DNA from: JADKIH01 sp031417555
GTDB taxonomy: Bacteria; Bacteroidota; Bacteroidia; AKYH767-A; 2013-40CM-41-45
Assembly (NCBI GenBank): GCA_031417555.1
Contig: JANOVV010000044.1
Location: 10,610 to 74,609 of the forward strand
Direction: 5' to 3'
Length of the DNA: 64,000 bases
Part shown: in pieces, positions 36,014 to 43,821 of the stretch
How positions within the stretch are numbered: position 1 is the first letter of the stretch
How the letters are laid out: each line of letters opens with the position of its first letter
Position numbers and translations under genes: made by a program
Notes under the pieces: generated by a model
Seen by the model: the letters and a program-made list of their open reading frames with translations, nothing else
The model's database searches: none
What the model was told of the DNA's origin: nothing

Positions 36014-36556
36014 TTAATCTTTTCCTCCCTTATCACCGATAAATTGATCGGTAGTATATTTAAATAAAACATTAAACGTAGTCAGAGAGCCATAACAACG
36101 GGTAATATATTGTTGCAAATTAACCTTGTCTTCTTCCGTCAGTTTTTTATTGCTGTTGATATGCTGTTCGAGAACTCTCAGACGATCACGGAGCATTACA
36201 ATTTTATTGAAAAAAACATCGATGGGAACTTCCTTGGATTTCAAAGAAGAGTCACCGGGTTTTAAAGTTAATGTTCCGCCCGTCCATTTATTTCCGATTT
36301 CTACTCTTTCCTGAAGATCAGAATATTTTCTGATAACGTTAACGAGAAGGACTTCAATGTCGGCCAGGCTAACGAGATCGTTATCGGCATCATTGGGATC
36401 GATAATTTCGAACTGATCGAAGGTACGTTCAATTTCCCTCATGCCATGCAGCATGAAAGTGATTAAATACTCTTCCGGTTTAATCTGTACAACAACGCCA
36501 TCGCCAAATTGCGGATGCCTGACCCGAGAGCCAATACCAAGGGAGATTTTTTGCAT
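36014..36556 (-). CDS. Protein with N-terminal Tudor/CarD-like SH3 domain
   Basis: 180 residues from the ATG giving MQKISLGIGSRVRHPQFGDG. Upstream in-frame codons (from 36610) lie within the ATCAGGTATC repeats and are unlikely to be coding. The first 50 residues (GSRVRHPQFGDGVVVQI, EYLITFMLHGMREIERTFDQ) resemble the SH3/Tudor-like barrels at the end of UvrD/PcrA helicases and in CarD. The remainder is helical (VLRDRLRVLEQHINSNKKLT) with conserved acidic runs. It probably interacts with nucleic acid or RNA polymerase, by fold analogy only. Confidence 0.75.
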   Translation of the reverse strand: MQKISLGIGSRVRHPQFGDGVVVQIKPEEYLITFMLHGMREIERTFDQFEIIDPNDADNDLVSLADIEVLLVNVIRKYSDLQERVEIGNKWTGGTLTLKPGDSSLKSKEVPIDVFFNKIVMLRDRLRVLEQHINSNKKLTEEDKVNLQQYITRCYGSLTTFNVLFKYTTDQFIGDKGGKD

Positions 36557-36599
36557 AAAAAGAGGTTTTTGGTCGGCAAAGGTAGGGTTTTGTCTTGTA

Positions 36600-36731
36600 T
36601 CAGGTATCAAGTATCAGGTATCAGGTATTTAAAAACTAATACAATACCGTTTTGGTTCTTTCAATTAATTTCAAGAAAGGCAGAATTGCCTAAAAAATCT
36701 CGATACTTGATTCCTGATACATGATACTCAT
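36600..36731. repeat. Degenerate GTATCAGG tandem/inverted repeats
   Basis: At 36600-36630 the words GTATCAGGTATCAAGTATC and CAGGTATCAGG repeat, and at 36700-36731 an inverted version reads TCGATACTTGATTCCTGATA then CATGATACTC. The two arms (about 70 bp apart) could pair as a long imperfect stem. Such short 8-10 base word repeats look like simple-sequence expansions rather than a mobile element; no transposase is nearby. It lies upstream of the Tudor/CarD-like gene. Confidence 0.6.
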
Positions 36732-36866
36732 TTTGTCATCCCACCGTCACTCTTTACTCGATTTGCAATAATAGCCACTTTAATCCGTTTCTTTAATGTA
36801 GTTATTGTGTTCATGTTTTTCGTGTGGTAGAGCCGTTGGTTTGAAAACTAGCGGCTCTTTTTTTTA
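36732..36866 (+). ncRNA. Possible small RNA ending in a rho-independent terminator
   Basis: The stretch has no ORF on the plus strand and no plus-strand gene ends upstream, yet it ends in a strong terminator: AGAGCCG paired with CGGCTCT (36829-36835 and 36851-36858), extended by TTGGTTT against AAACTAG with two G-U pairs, followed by T8. A terminator with no upstream coding gene suggests a non-coding transcript, or read-through control from further left. No convincing promoter was found, so this is a tentative call. Confidence 0.35.
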
Positions 36867-36934
36867 AAATAGAAGCCGATTCACGTATATTGCTCACTAT
36901 AAGACAAAGTAAAATATATTAATTCAATTACAAA

Positions 36935-37016
36935 TCACAAATAGCTAAAAACCAATAACTAATAACAATTAACCATTAACTATTAACCATTAACAAATAA
37001 CTATTAACCATTATTA
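36935..37016. repeat. Short tandem words AACTATTAACCATT
   Basis: Several close copies of AATAACTATTAACCATTA lie in tandem (for example 36964-36992 and 36996-37012). They are low complexity, adjacent to the start of the M23 peptidase gene and upstream of its TTTG-containing start region. No function can be read from them; slippage expansion is the simplest explanation. Confidence 0.7.
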
Positions 37017-37031
37017 TTTCCTTTGCATCCT

Positions 37032-38747
37032 ATGAAAAAAAATATTGCTTTAACATTGTTTTTTGCGACAGTTGTATTTGCAACGTATGGACAGAATTAT
37101 CCGGTAGATTATTTTATTGCACCACTAGATCCACCATTGACAATAACAGGGACTTTTGGTGAGATAAGGGACAATCATTTTCATTCGGGAATAGATATTA
37201 GCACGGATGAAGAAGAGGGATTGCCGGTTATGGCATCAGCCGATGGATATGTTTCCAGAATAAAAATTTCGCCGGATGGTTATGGAAAAGCATTGTACAT
37301 AACACATCCGAATGGATTTGTAACTGTATATGGTCATTTTCAAAAATTTACTGCTGCAATCAATTCATATGTTCGAAAACTTCAGTATGAAAGACAGGTT
37401 TTTGAATTGGATATAAACCCAAAGCCGAATGAATTTATAGTCAGGCAAAGAGATGTAATTGGCTATAGTGGAAGTACAGGAGGTGCTCAAGCGCCACATG
37501 TTCATTTTGAAATACGAGATGAAAAAACTGAAGAACCTATTAATCCATTGTTGTTTGGGCTTTCGGTTAAAGACAGTTTTGTTCCAATCTTAAAATATGT
37601 TCGCATATTTCCTCTTCGTGAAAATGGCATAGTGAATACAACAGATACAGCAGAAACTTATGAATTGAGAACAGGGCAAGACGGTTATTCATTAAACACA
37701 TCGGAGACGCCTTTAGTTTTTGGAAACATTGGTTTTGGTTTTAGCGCATACGATTATCAAGACAGTGCATTTGCTGAATTGGGAATTTATAGTTCGGAAT
37801 TATATGTTGATGGAAAATTAACTTTCACAACAAAATACGATCGATTTAATTTCAATGATACGCGTTTTGTAAATGCACATATTGATTATCGTTATAAAAT
37901 ACAGGAAGGAAATAACATTGAAAGGTGCCATAAACTACCGGGTGATCAATTAAAATTTTATTCAACTGAATTGCAAACCGGATACACCAATTTTGATATA
38001 GATGAATCGCATTTAATAAAAATAGTTGTTAAAGATTTCAGTGGCAATAGTGCTCAGATAGATTTTCGCGTGATTGCAAAATCTTCTTTAAGAGAAAAAG
38101 TTTACCAGCCTCAGCCAAATAATTCAGTGTTGGTAACTGCTGAAAAAGGAGTGGCTCTGCACAAACCAAAAATAGACATTGCCATTCCACCTAATGCTGT
38201 CTATGAAAATTTTTACTACAGCGAAGAAGAATTTAAATCCGTTTATTTATCAGATTTATTCAGAGTTGGAGACATCTATGAACCTTTGCAATTGCCGGTG
38301 TTGATAAGTATAAAACCAAATAAAGAAATAGACGACAGTATAAAACTAAAAGCAATCATAGCGAAGATTGATGAAGATGGTATATTAACTTCAATTGGAG
38401 GATTATGGAATGATAAACTTTTAACTGCAAAGACAAAAGAATTCGGAACATTTGCAATAATACTTGATACGGTTCCGCCAACCATTGAAAAATATTATGT
38501 CCCGGCTGATATGAATACGATGTATGGAGGATTTGTTCAAATCAGAATTCAGGATGAGCTTTCAAACATTAGTAATTACAGCGGAAGGATAGATGGCAAA
38601 TGGCATTTGTTTGAATACGATAAGAAAAATAACATGATTATTGCAGATGTTCAGTCGATGGATGTGAACCTAACACATCAAATAGAGGTAACTGCTACAG
38701 ATGAAAGAGGCAATACGCGGGTTTGGAAGTCGACTTTTTATTATTAA
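37032..38747 (+). CDS. M23-family metallopeptidase (peptidoglycan hydrolase-like), secreted
   Basis: 571 residues from the ATG at 37032; a TTG three codons upstream is less likely. The signal peptide (to about 20, ATYGQN) is followed by the M23 domain at about 25-175: FGEIRDNHFHSGIDIST with the zinc His and Asp, GFVTVYGHFQKF, and the distal PHVHFEIRDEK, which completes the site. Such lysostaphin-fold enzymes cut peptidoglycan cross-links. The long C-terminal part (180-571) is beta-sandwich-like and unassigned, as in several Bacteroidota M23 proteins. It is a lone transcription unit. Confidence 0.9.
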   Translation: MKKNIALTLFFATVVFATYGQNYPVDYFIAPLDPPLTITGTFGEIRDNHFHSGIDISTDEEEGLPVMASADGYVSRIKISPDGYGKALYITHPNGFVTVYGHFQKFTAAINSYVRKLQYERQVFELDINPKPNEFIVRQRDVIGYSGSTGGAQAPHVHFEIRDEKTEEPINPLLFGLSVKDSFVPILKYVRIFPLRENGIVNTTDTAETYELRTGQDGYSLNTSETPLVFGNIGFGFSAYDYQDSAFAELGIYSSELYVDGKLTFTTKYDRFNFNDTRFVNAHIDYRYKIQEGNNIERCHKLPGDQLKFYSTELQTGYTNFDIDESHLIKIVVKDFSGNSAQIDFRVIAKSSLREKVYQPQPNNSVLVTAEKGVALHKPKIDIAIPPNAVYENFYYSEEEFKSVYLSDLFRVGDIYEPLQLPVLISIKPNKEIDDSIKLKAIIAKIDEDGILTSIGGLWNDKLLTAKTKEFGTFAIILDTVPPTIEKYYVPADMNTMYGGFVQIRIQDELSNISNYSGRIDGKWHLFEYDKKNNMIIADVQSMDVNLTHQIEVTATDERGNTRVWKSTFYY

Positions 38748-38790
38748 GTACCTCTGCTTGGTTTATTTACAGAAAGAATGATTAATTTTT

Positions 38791-38820
38791 TTGCATAAAA
38801 ACAACATATTTCTATCTTTG
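38791..38820 (+). promoter_or_regulatory. Bacteroidota-type promoter for tRNA-Ser
   Basis: TTG at 38791-38793 (preceded by a T run) serves as -33, then 19 bases, then TATCTTTG at 38813-38820 as -7. This fits the Bacteroidota housekeeping consensus (TTTG, 19 bases, TAnnTTTG). It ends 15 bases before the tRNA-Ser 5' end. Confidence 0.8.
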
Positions 38821-38835
38821 CCGGCCTTCCAATCG

Positions 38836-38922
38836 GGTGAGGTGCCTGAGTGGCCGAAAGGAACAGTTTGCTAAACTGTCGTACGGGAAACTGTACCGAG
38901 GGTTCGAATCCCTCCCTCACCG
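38836..38922 (+). tRNA. tRNA-Ser (anticodon GCT)
   Basis: Acceptor stem GGTGAGG pairs with CCTCACC (38915-38921), with G discriminator at 38922. The anticodon arm reads CAGTT TGCTAAA-type loop with GCT anticodon in AGTTTGCTAAACT. A long variable arm (GTACGGGAAACTGTAC) is present, as required for a serine tRNA. The T arm is GAGGGTTCGAATCCCTC. CCA is not encoded. It is the first of three tRNAs in a row on this strand. Confidence 0.97.
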
Positions 38923-39050
38923 CTCTTTGCTGCTCACTCGCATTGAAACTGAAACTCAAACAAAGTCGAAGTAATCACTGTTTGGGAGTGAGTTAATAAT
39001 AGTGAAGGAGAGTGTGAGTGTGAGAAGCAGAGTAAGTGAACAGTAATTAA

Positions 39051-39125
39051 CGGGGTGTAGCGTAGTCCGGTCATCGCGCATGGTTTGGGACCATGAGGTC
39101 GCAGGTTCGAATCCTGCCACCCCGA
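39051..39125 (+). tRNA. tRNA-Pro (anticodon TGG)
   Basis: Acceptor stem CGGGGTG pairs with CACCCCG (39118-39124), discriminator A at 39125. The D arm contains AGTCCGGT; the anticodon stem ATGGT/ACCAT holds loop TTGGGA with anticodon TGG; the T arm is GCAGGTTCGAATCCTGC. CCA is not encoded. Confidence 0.97.
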
Positions 39126-39131
39126 CAGAAT

Positions 39132-39200
39132 GAGTGCGAAGTCTGAGTCCAAGTCTGAATTAACAATCGGACTCAGACTTCAGACTCAAACTTCGCACTC
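39132..39200. repeat. Long imperfect inverted repeat between tRNA-Pro and tRNA-Arg
   Basis: GAGTGCGAAGTCTGAGTCCA and following bases pair, with a few mismatches, with the reverse complement in CAGACTCAAACTTCGCACTC at the right end; the core GAGTGCGAAG/CTTCGCACTC is perfect. The bases between also alternate GACTCAGACTT and CAAGTCTGA words. It may be a processing or folding element in the tRNA precursor transcript, or a repeat expansion. Similar GAGTGTGAG words occur before tRNA-Pro at 38990-39035. Confidence 0.65.
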
Positions 39201-39215
39201 AAACTAATTTTTCCC

Positions 39216-39289
39216 GGTCCCGTAGCTCAATTGGATAGAGCAACTGCCTTCTAAGCAGTAGGTTATGAGTTCGATCCTCGTCGGGATCA
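39216..39289 (+). tRNA. tRNA-Arg (anticodon TCT)
   Basis: Acceptor stem GGTCCCG (39216-39222) pairs with CGGGATC (39282-39288, one G-U pair), discriminator A at 39289. The anticodon arm ACTGC-CTTCTAA-GCAGT gives anticodon TCT; the D arm is AGCTCAATTGGATAGAGC; the T arm is ATGAGTTCGATCCTCGT. tRNA-Arg genes are common integration targets, and the sequence right after this one changes to accessory-type genes. Confidence 0.97.
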
Positions 39290-39507
39290 CTTCTTTTTCA
39301 AGCACTTAGCACCACTTTTTAAAATCTTGTTTTTTATTTGCACACAATATGCACACATCTTATTTCAGGCCTCGCATAATGTTTTTTCTATCAGCAAATT
39401 AGCTGGTCTATCAACAATTTTTGTTCATAAAAGTTGGTCTTTTCAGCAACTCTTGCCAAAATTGGATAGCCTTCTAACGGTAACTTGAGTAAATAAAATC
39501 AGGCAAC
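39290..39507 (+). other. Non-coding junction after tRNA-Arg (possible attachment side of an island)
   Basis: No ORF is seen. Just downstream of the tRNA lies TTGCACACAATATGCACACA (39340-39359), with two ACACA words around a small palindrome-like centre, then TTCAGGCCTCGCATAAT and several TCAGCAA / ATCAACAATT words. The gene content changes here from core to accessory. I see no second copy of the tRNA 3' end in the window, so an att site is suspected but not shown. Confidence 0.35.
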
Positions 39508-40440
39508 ATGCAGTCCTCTCCCCTTCTTTCAGAAAAGAATCCAAAAAACAGTTGGCATGAATATGATTTAGATGCCCTGGGTATAGTTAGTTCGTTCGAC
39601 TCACTTAAGTATTCCTACCATGAACCCTTACCAAGTAGTTTAACAAAGCCGGAATTATTTGATGCAACCTCGATTCAACTATTAAAATATTATTGTGAAG
39701 AAGAAAAAATCAACCTTGATTTTCATATTTCGAATAAAGTTCCTCTTGTAATTCCATCCACTCACAATTTCTATCATATCTTTTTGGAGAGGGCACTTTG
39801 TTACTATGATATTAATAAAATTGATTCATTTTTGTGTTATCAGTACGACAACTTTGACGGAAATTATTATGCTAAAGTGAAATCTGAATTTGTTGGTCTT
39901 GTTTATTTTATCGTTTATAAATGGATCAAAGAATTTCATCCGGGAAATTCGGCTCTTGTCTTACAGAAGATATCAGATTGGAAAAACACTGTTCTACCAT
40001 TTATACCAAAGGTGATAGAACCCGACATGTTTATTTCTATTCATAATAAGGAAGACAGAAATAAGACAATCAAATTCTTGACAAAATATTTTTCGTCGAA
40101 AGATCTTTTATTGCTTGACAAACTTTTAAATGGCGAACCCATTGCAGGTAAAATAAAATTTATAGGAGATGCAGATATGTTGATTGATGCTTTTAATAGA
40201 ATGCATACTTTAATGAACTGTAATAAGGTTACCTTGAAACGATGGTTATGCAATTTTTTTGAATATGAAAAAGCTACCGGACAAACAAAGCCGATTACTA
40301 AGGATTATGCGGACAAAAAATTTAAACCGAAAAACCCCTGTTTAAATCCAATACCGGAATTTGTTGAGTGGCTACCTACCAATGGTGAAAAAAACCATCA
40401 AAGACTTAAAAGAAATAAGCTAGAAAATAACCTAAGTTAA
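39508..40440 (+). CDS. Hypothetical protein of a Bacteroidota mobile-element region
   Basis: 310 residues, cytoplasmic, no signal peptide. The N-terminal half is acidic and aromatic (NFYHIFLERALCYYDINKID, FLCYQYDNFDGNYY); the C-terminal part has helical segments with DMLIDAFNRMHTLM and a basic end (NGEKNHQRLKRNKLENNLS). I recognise no catalytic motif. Its position, between a tRNA and an excisionase-like HTH gene and ended by a strong terminator, is typical of accessory genes at integrated elements. Function unknown. Confidence 0.7.
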   Translation: MQSSPLLSEKNPKNSWHEYDLDALGIVSSFDSLKYSYHEPLPSSLTKPELFDATSIQLLKYYCEEEKINLDFHISNKVPLVIPSTHNFYHIFLERALCYYDINKIDSFLCYQYDNFDGNYYAKVKSEFVGLVYFIVYKWIKEFHPGNSALVLQKISDWKNTVLPFIPKVIEPDMFISIHNKEDRNKTIKFLTKYFSSKDLLLLDKLLNGEPIAGKIKFIGDADMLIDAFNRMHTLMNCNKVTLKRWLCNFFEYEKATGQTKPITKDYADKKFKPKNPCLNPIPEFVEWLPTNGEKNHQRLKRNKLENNLS

Positions 40441-40444
40441 AAAC

Positions 40445-40480
40445 AAACCGGGTCCCTAAAATTTAAGGACCCGGTTTTTG
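40445..40480 (+). terminator. Rho-independent terminator
   Basis: An 11-bp perfect stem AAACCGGGTCC / GGACCCGGTTT with an 11-base loop followed by TT and GCTTTT, beginning 5 bases after the stop of the 310-residue hypothetical gene. Confidence 0.92.
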
Positions 40481-40516
40481 CTTTTTATTTTATTTGGAAA
40501 TCCTGCTCTTTGTTAA

Positions 40517-40813
40517 ATGATTAATAACGAATTGCGCATCATCGATTTGACCGTCGCAGAATTCCGAGAACTCTTAAAGGAAGCTCAACCCTCACAACGT
40601 CCAATAACAAATCCAGCCACTACCAAAAAAAAGATCGGTACAGATGAACTATGCCAAAGGTATGGGTTCGCTAAAAGTACCGTTTATTTCTGGGTAGGTC
40701 AACGCTTCATTCCACATAGCAAGCCTCGCAAACGACTTCAATTCGATGTAGCTGAAATTGAAGCATGGATCGAATCCTTTAAGGTTAAAACCAAAGCTGA
40801 ATACCTAAAATAG
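40517..40813 (+). CDS. Helix-turn-helix, excisionase/MerR-like DNA-binding protein
   Basis: 98 residues. The central block TDELCQRYGFAKSTVYFWVG, then RFIPHSKPRKRLQFDVAEIEAWI, is a MerR-type/excisionase (HTH_17) winged helix: a short helix, recognition helix, wing (HSKPRKRLQFD) and closing helix. These bind att or promoter DNA and direct excision of integrated elements. The N-terminal 40 residues contain LTVAEFRELLKEAQ, as in Bacteroidota element-encoded homologues. No integrase lies beside it. Confidence 0.87.
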   Translation: MINNELRIIDLTVAEFRELLKEAQPSQRPITNPATTKKKIGTDELCQRYGFAKSTVYFWVGQRFIPHSKPRKRLQFDVAEIEAWIESFKVKTKAEYLK

Positions 40814-40839
40814 TTAACCAAAAAACCAAAAATCAAAGA

Positions 40840-41205
40840 ATGAAACCAGGAATGAAGATTGATCCTTTCACAAAAGAGGAGTTTTGGCCAATACGATCGA
40901 ATCAGGTATATGCGAAACCGCAGAATCAAATAGCTAATAATAATTACAAGGCAGGGCAAATCAATAAAGAAAAACGTCCTACTCAACAAATTCTCAATAG
41001 TAATTATAAAATTCTCAAAAGAATACTTGGCACACAAAAATCTGTTGTAGTAACTGAAGAATTCCTTCTAGGTGCTCAGTTCGATTTAAATTATTTCACG
41101 GCTACATCTCCGACGGAAGACGGAAAAAATGTAGCCTATTTAGTTTTTGATTTCATTCTAATTAAACTAACTAACAATAATTATAAAATTCAAAAAAATG
41201 ATTAG
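40840..41205 (+). CDS. Hypothetical protein, mobile-element associated
   Basis: 121 residues, basic, no signal or membrane segment. The start MKPGMKIDPFTKEEFWPIRS followed by NQVYAKPQNQIANNN matches, by memory, a small family found next to HTH genes in Bacteroidota elements ('DPFTGEEF...RSNQ...NQIAYNN'). The C-terminal half ends in a beta-like VAYLVFDFILIKL. It overlaps the following small gene by 8 bp and trails the HTH gene by 26 bp, so they form one operon. Confidence 0.72.
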   Translation: MKPGMKIDPFTKEEFWPIRSNQVYAKPQNQIANNNYKAGQINKEKRPTQQILNSNYKILKRILGTQKSVVVTEEFLLGAQFDLNYFTATSPTEDGKNVAYLVFDFILIKLTNNNYKIQKND

Positions 41206-41389
41206 CCCCGCCCCCATTTCTAAGCTATTTATCAGTTCTATACCTACTCCAGAAATATTGGATCTGACTAAGCAACTGGCACAAACCAAAAAAGTAAATA
41301 CCAATCTAATAATTGGCATTGTTGTAGTACTTGTTATTGTAACTGTTGTAATAATTTACAACAACAAAATTACAAAAGCAGACATATAA
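41198..41389 (+). CDS. Small single-pass membrane protein
   Basis: 63 residues: a polar N-terminal half (PTPEILDLTKQLAQTKKVN) and one membrane helix (LIIGIVVVLVIVTVVIIY), then a short basic tail. It overlaps the preceding gene by 8 bp, which supports translation by coupling. No family recognised. It could anchor or regulate the neighbouring element proteins. Confidence 0.6.
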   Translation: MISPAPISKLFISSIPTPEILDLTKQLAQTKKVNTNLIIGIVVVLVIVTVVIIYNNKITKADI

Positions 41390-42273
41390 TAAAGATGATT
41401 TTTCAGATTATTGGATATTTTATGATGCTCCCTCATTAGGTCAGCAGGTGATGCATATCCAATATTATTCCGGTGACCCCTTTTAAGACTTTATCAGGTG
41501 GATTGATTTGGGATTTCAATACTCCCGAATCGAGCTTATCATGACTGCTGATTAAGTAAACCTTTATTAAAATTGAATGCTGCACACGTAAGACATTTTA
41601 TATTGTGTTATGTTCAATTAATTCGTACCAGTTGTTAAGCACAAGCCACTCCTATACTTTTACCGGATCAGCGCTTTGTATTTCCAAGACATCCGGTTCA
41701 AACTGTTTTTTTATAGCTATAGCTTTTACAACAGAGTAATCCCCGAAAAAAAAAAGCACAAACCCAAAAAAAAAGCAAATCAATCTAAATTAATCTAAAT
41801 TAATTTAGATTAGATGTCGATTAATCTACATCAATCTATACTAATCTATTTCCATTTAAATGAATGTAAATTTTTCGGAGATGGATTTGGTTTTTTCTGT
41901 TTTTTTTCTGCCGGATAGGAATTTGAGCTTAAATAGTTGTGAAAAAAATAGGTATTACATTGTTTATCATCTCCTGGATGATCTTATGCTTCTCTTCACG
42001 GGTAAAATGTCCAACCTTTATTTGTACTGGTTTCTTTGTCATTTTTTGATAGATTTGTGTAACCCTATTTCAGGACACGACATTCAGTACTTCGCATCAA
42101 CATTTGTGCTGAAAAGCCCGCCCATCGCAAATCTGCATACCGTTCGTCAAACTGTCAAAGAACTACTATTTTTGAATTATAATGTTTGAAACCAATTAAA
42201 TAATGAAGATAACTTTTAACGAATAGTAGTATTTAGACAGACTGCCGTTAACGGCAAGTAATAGACAGAATAC
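41390..42273. other. Non-coding, repeat-containing stretch
   Basis: About 880 bp with no credible gene. An open frame at 41860-42189 (plus) shows no conserved pattern and odd composition, so I do not call it. The most distinctive structure is the phased ATCTA array at 41779-41851. Near 42246 the string CCGTTAACGG is a short palindrome. Composition shifts at about 42250 to GAC/ACA-rich sequence as the LRR gene begins, which marks a join. Confidence 0.5.
41779..41851. repeat. Iteron-like array of 10-bp-phased ATCTA words
   Basis: The word AATCTA recurs every 10 bases: CAATCTAAAT TAATCTAAAT, then two degenerate or inverted units (TAATTTAGAT TAGATGTCGA), then TTAATCTACA TCAATCTATA and CTAATCTATT. 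One helical turn per repeat places every word on the same DNA face, as in protein-binding iterons of origins or in recombinase binding arrays. No replication gene is adjacent. Confidence 0.7.
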
Positions 42274-42945
42274 ATGGAAATTTCAAAGCGAGATACTTTT
42301 AATATAATTCACCTCACAGACGGACATGCCATAAATCAGGCTATTAAGCTAATTGCAGACAATAAGGCTGACGGCATTAATTTCAATTTTACTAAAAACT
42401 TTCCGTCAGACATTAATGAACTAAAGTCAGCTCGACAAATTAAATATGTACAAATTAACGACTACAGCTGGGACTTTGACTACTCTGCCATCAATACCCT
42501 AGACAAACTTGAACACCTCTCAATATACACAACCGACAAGAAAGAAATAAATTTTTCTCTTTTTCCTTACCTGAAAGGCATCGCTATTTTCTGGAGACCC
42601 AAAGCGGACAGTCTTTTTAATTGCCTCGGACTTGAACACCTCTTTCTCGGTAAATATTCCGACACTGATCTTTCTCGACTTTCCAAGTTGACAAGCTTGA
42701 AATATTTAAGAATAAATACAGGCAGCTTAAGGCAACTTAAAGGAATCGAAAATTTAAAAAATATTGAGACACTTATGTTAATGCAAGCGACCAAACTCGA
42801 AGACTTATCTGGCATTGAATCCTTGACAAACTTGACTAGACTCAGAATAGACAATTGTAATAACATACAAAACATGGGTCTTATAAAAAAACTTAGTAAC
42901 ATCAAGACATTGGAAATCGTTGGTACAACACCAGGGCTAAACTAA
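42274..42945 (+). CDS. Leucine-rich-repeat protein
   Basis: 223 residues of LRR: units such as LDKLEHLSIYTTDK, LKYLRINTGSLRQLKGIENLK, NIETLMLMQATKLEDLSGIE and LTNLTRLRIDNCNNIQNMG repeat about every 21-22 residues (L-x-x-L-x-x-L-x-I/L-x-x-N/C). The fold is a binding arc without enzymatic motifs. There is no signal peptide. Codon use (many GAC and ACA) differs from neighbours, suggesting transfer. It ends 17 bp before composite scar A. Such LRR genes often act as immunity or effector proteins in Bacteroidota islands; no partner is visible here. Confidence 0.82.
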   Translation: MEISKRDTFNIIHLTDGHAINQAIKLIADNKADGINFNFTKNFPSDINELKSARQIKYVQINDYSWDFDYSAINTLDKLEHLSIYTTDKKEINFSLFPYLKGIAIFWRPKADSLFNCLGLEHLFLGKYSDTDLSRLSKLTSLKYLRINTGSLRQLKGIENLKNIETLMLMQATKLEDLSGIESLTNLTRLRIDNCNNIQNMGLIKKLSNIKTLEIVGTTPGLN

Positions 42946-42962
42946 ATATATTACCAGTCGCT

Positions 42963-43509
42963 AATCGAGTAGACGGCCCTACCGAGTTGCCTCGATAGGG
43001 TGCGCCTCTCACACCACCGTAAATGCGGGTCTCGCATACTGCGGTTCATTGTGTAAAAGATGTGCCCATGAACGTTTGTTCGGGGCATATTTTCTTGTGG
43101 TGGTCGAGCATGGATTGATCAGTTTCTAATTTTTTTATAATTGTCTGATCGAATTCGTTCCTCATTTCGTAACCGCATTGAGCTAAGCGTTTCAGGGTAA
43201 TCGTGGAAATGCAGCCAATGCAATTGGCAATTTAAGAAATACGGCACTCTCCAATTTCTTCAGTAGGATCACTCATAGAAAAGGCCAGGTCTCAGCAATA
43301 TCAGCAACAGAGCGAAAACTGGCTGTTATTTTCTGGAATATGGTCGTTAAGAAAGTTCCCTACATTCCAGAAACAGAATATCAGTTCCTGGATCAGAAAA
43401 GAAAGAAAATTGCCGCAATGAAAAAACTTATTACTAAGTTTGATATATCAACTAATGACCTTAATTTGCAATTGTGAATCAGCTGATTATAGAACGTTAG
43501 TCATAACCC
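42963..43509. repeat. Composite scar A: group II intron remnant plus IS110 transposase tail
   Basis: 547 bp, about 90% identical to scar B at 50605-51291 in the aligned parts. The left part (AATCGAGTAGACGG to AAAAGAT) contains GCGCCTCTCACACCACCGTA and its GCGGTTCATT end, which on the minus strand matches the end of group II intron RNA/maturase elements. Copy A has a deletion of about 210 bp and a short insertion with GATCAG/CTGATC arms relative to B. The right part (43265-43477) is the 3' end of an IS110-type transposase. Both scars end in GAACGTTAGTCATAACCC. Confidence 0.85.
43265..43477 (+). pseudogene. IS110-family transposase C-terminal remnant (copy A)
   Basis: About 70 codons in one frame ending in TGA. 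The segment KGQVSAISATERKLAVIFWN, then MVVKKVPYIPETEYQF and DQKRKKIAAMKKLITKFD, matches the C-terminal Transposase_20 end of IS110/IS116 proteins ('...A-R-K-L-A-V-I-I-W-x-M-V-K-K...Y'). The start and most of the protein are missing. Copy B has the same tail with nine or so base differences. IS110 transposases use a structured RNA; no such RNA is recognisable in these fragments. Confidence 0.82.
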
Positions 43510-43821
43510 TAAAACGACAGCGCTTCGTTCGACAGTGACGGAATAACTTGACACTTTATGCAAACAGGTAACACAAACTTGACACAGTGGGCAGCATATC
43601 AAATGGACAGACAAAAAAGCGGTGGACAGTTGCTCACTTATGGACAACAGCGCAGTTAATTGACAGCAGACAGTTTCGGCAAAGCTGTTTGGCTATCGCT
43701 TCGCAAAATGTAAAAAAGTCACACGGTTTTTTTATTTTGAATTTTGGTCTGTGGCACATTTGCATTTTGCCCGACCGCACAAAAATTTGTTCATTATATT
43801 TGACAATCTGATTCCATTAAT
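43510..43821 (+). promoter_or_regulatory. Non-coding leader of the GHKL-PRTase gene
   Basis: About 310 bp without a gene. The composition is distinctive (many GACA and ACAG words, such as TTGACACAGTGGGCAGC and GTGGACAGTTG), typical of intergenic segments around accessory cassettes in Bacteroidota. Near its end TTTGACAATCTGATTCCATT sits directly before the ATG at 43822 and may hold promoter elements; no clear -7 TAnnTTTG is seen. Confidence 0.35.

Noticed and set aside
36600..37016. CRISPR-like reading of the repeated words near 36600 and 36940
   Set aside because: The repeats are 8-14 bases, directly abutting and degenerate, without unique spacers or cas genes; they are simple tandem expansions.
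41860..42189. Open reading frame of 109 codons in the region after the phased ATCTA array
   Set aside because: Its translation has no recognisable fold or motif, a Phe/Leu-rich odd composition and no partner overlap; the region looks like a decayed or non-coding join.
43487..43509. GAACGTTAGTCATAACCC as an integron attC-like core
   Set aside because: It recalls attC ends, but the core consensus GTTRRRY is not met (GTTAGTC has T at an R position) and no folded attC arms or integron integrase are visible.
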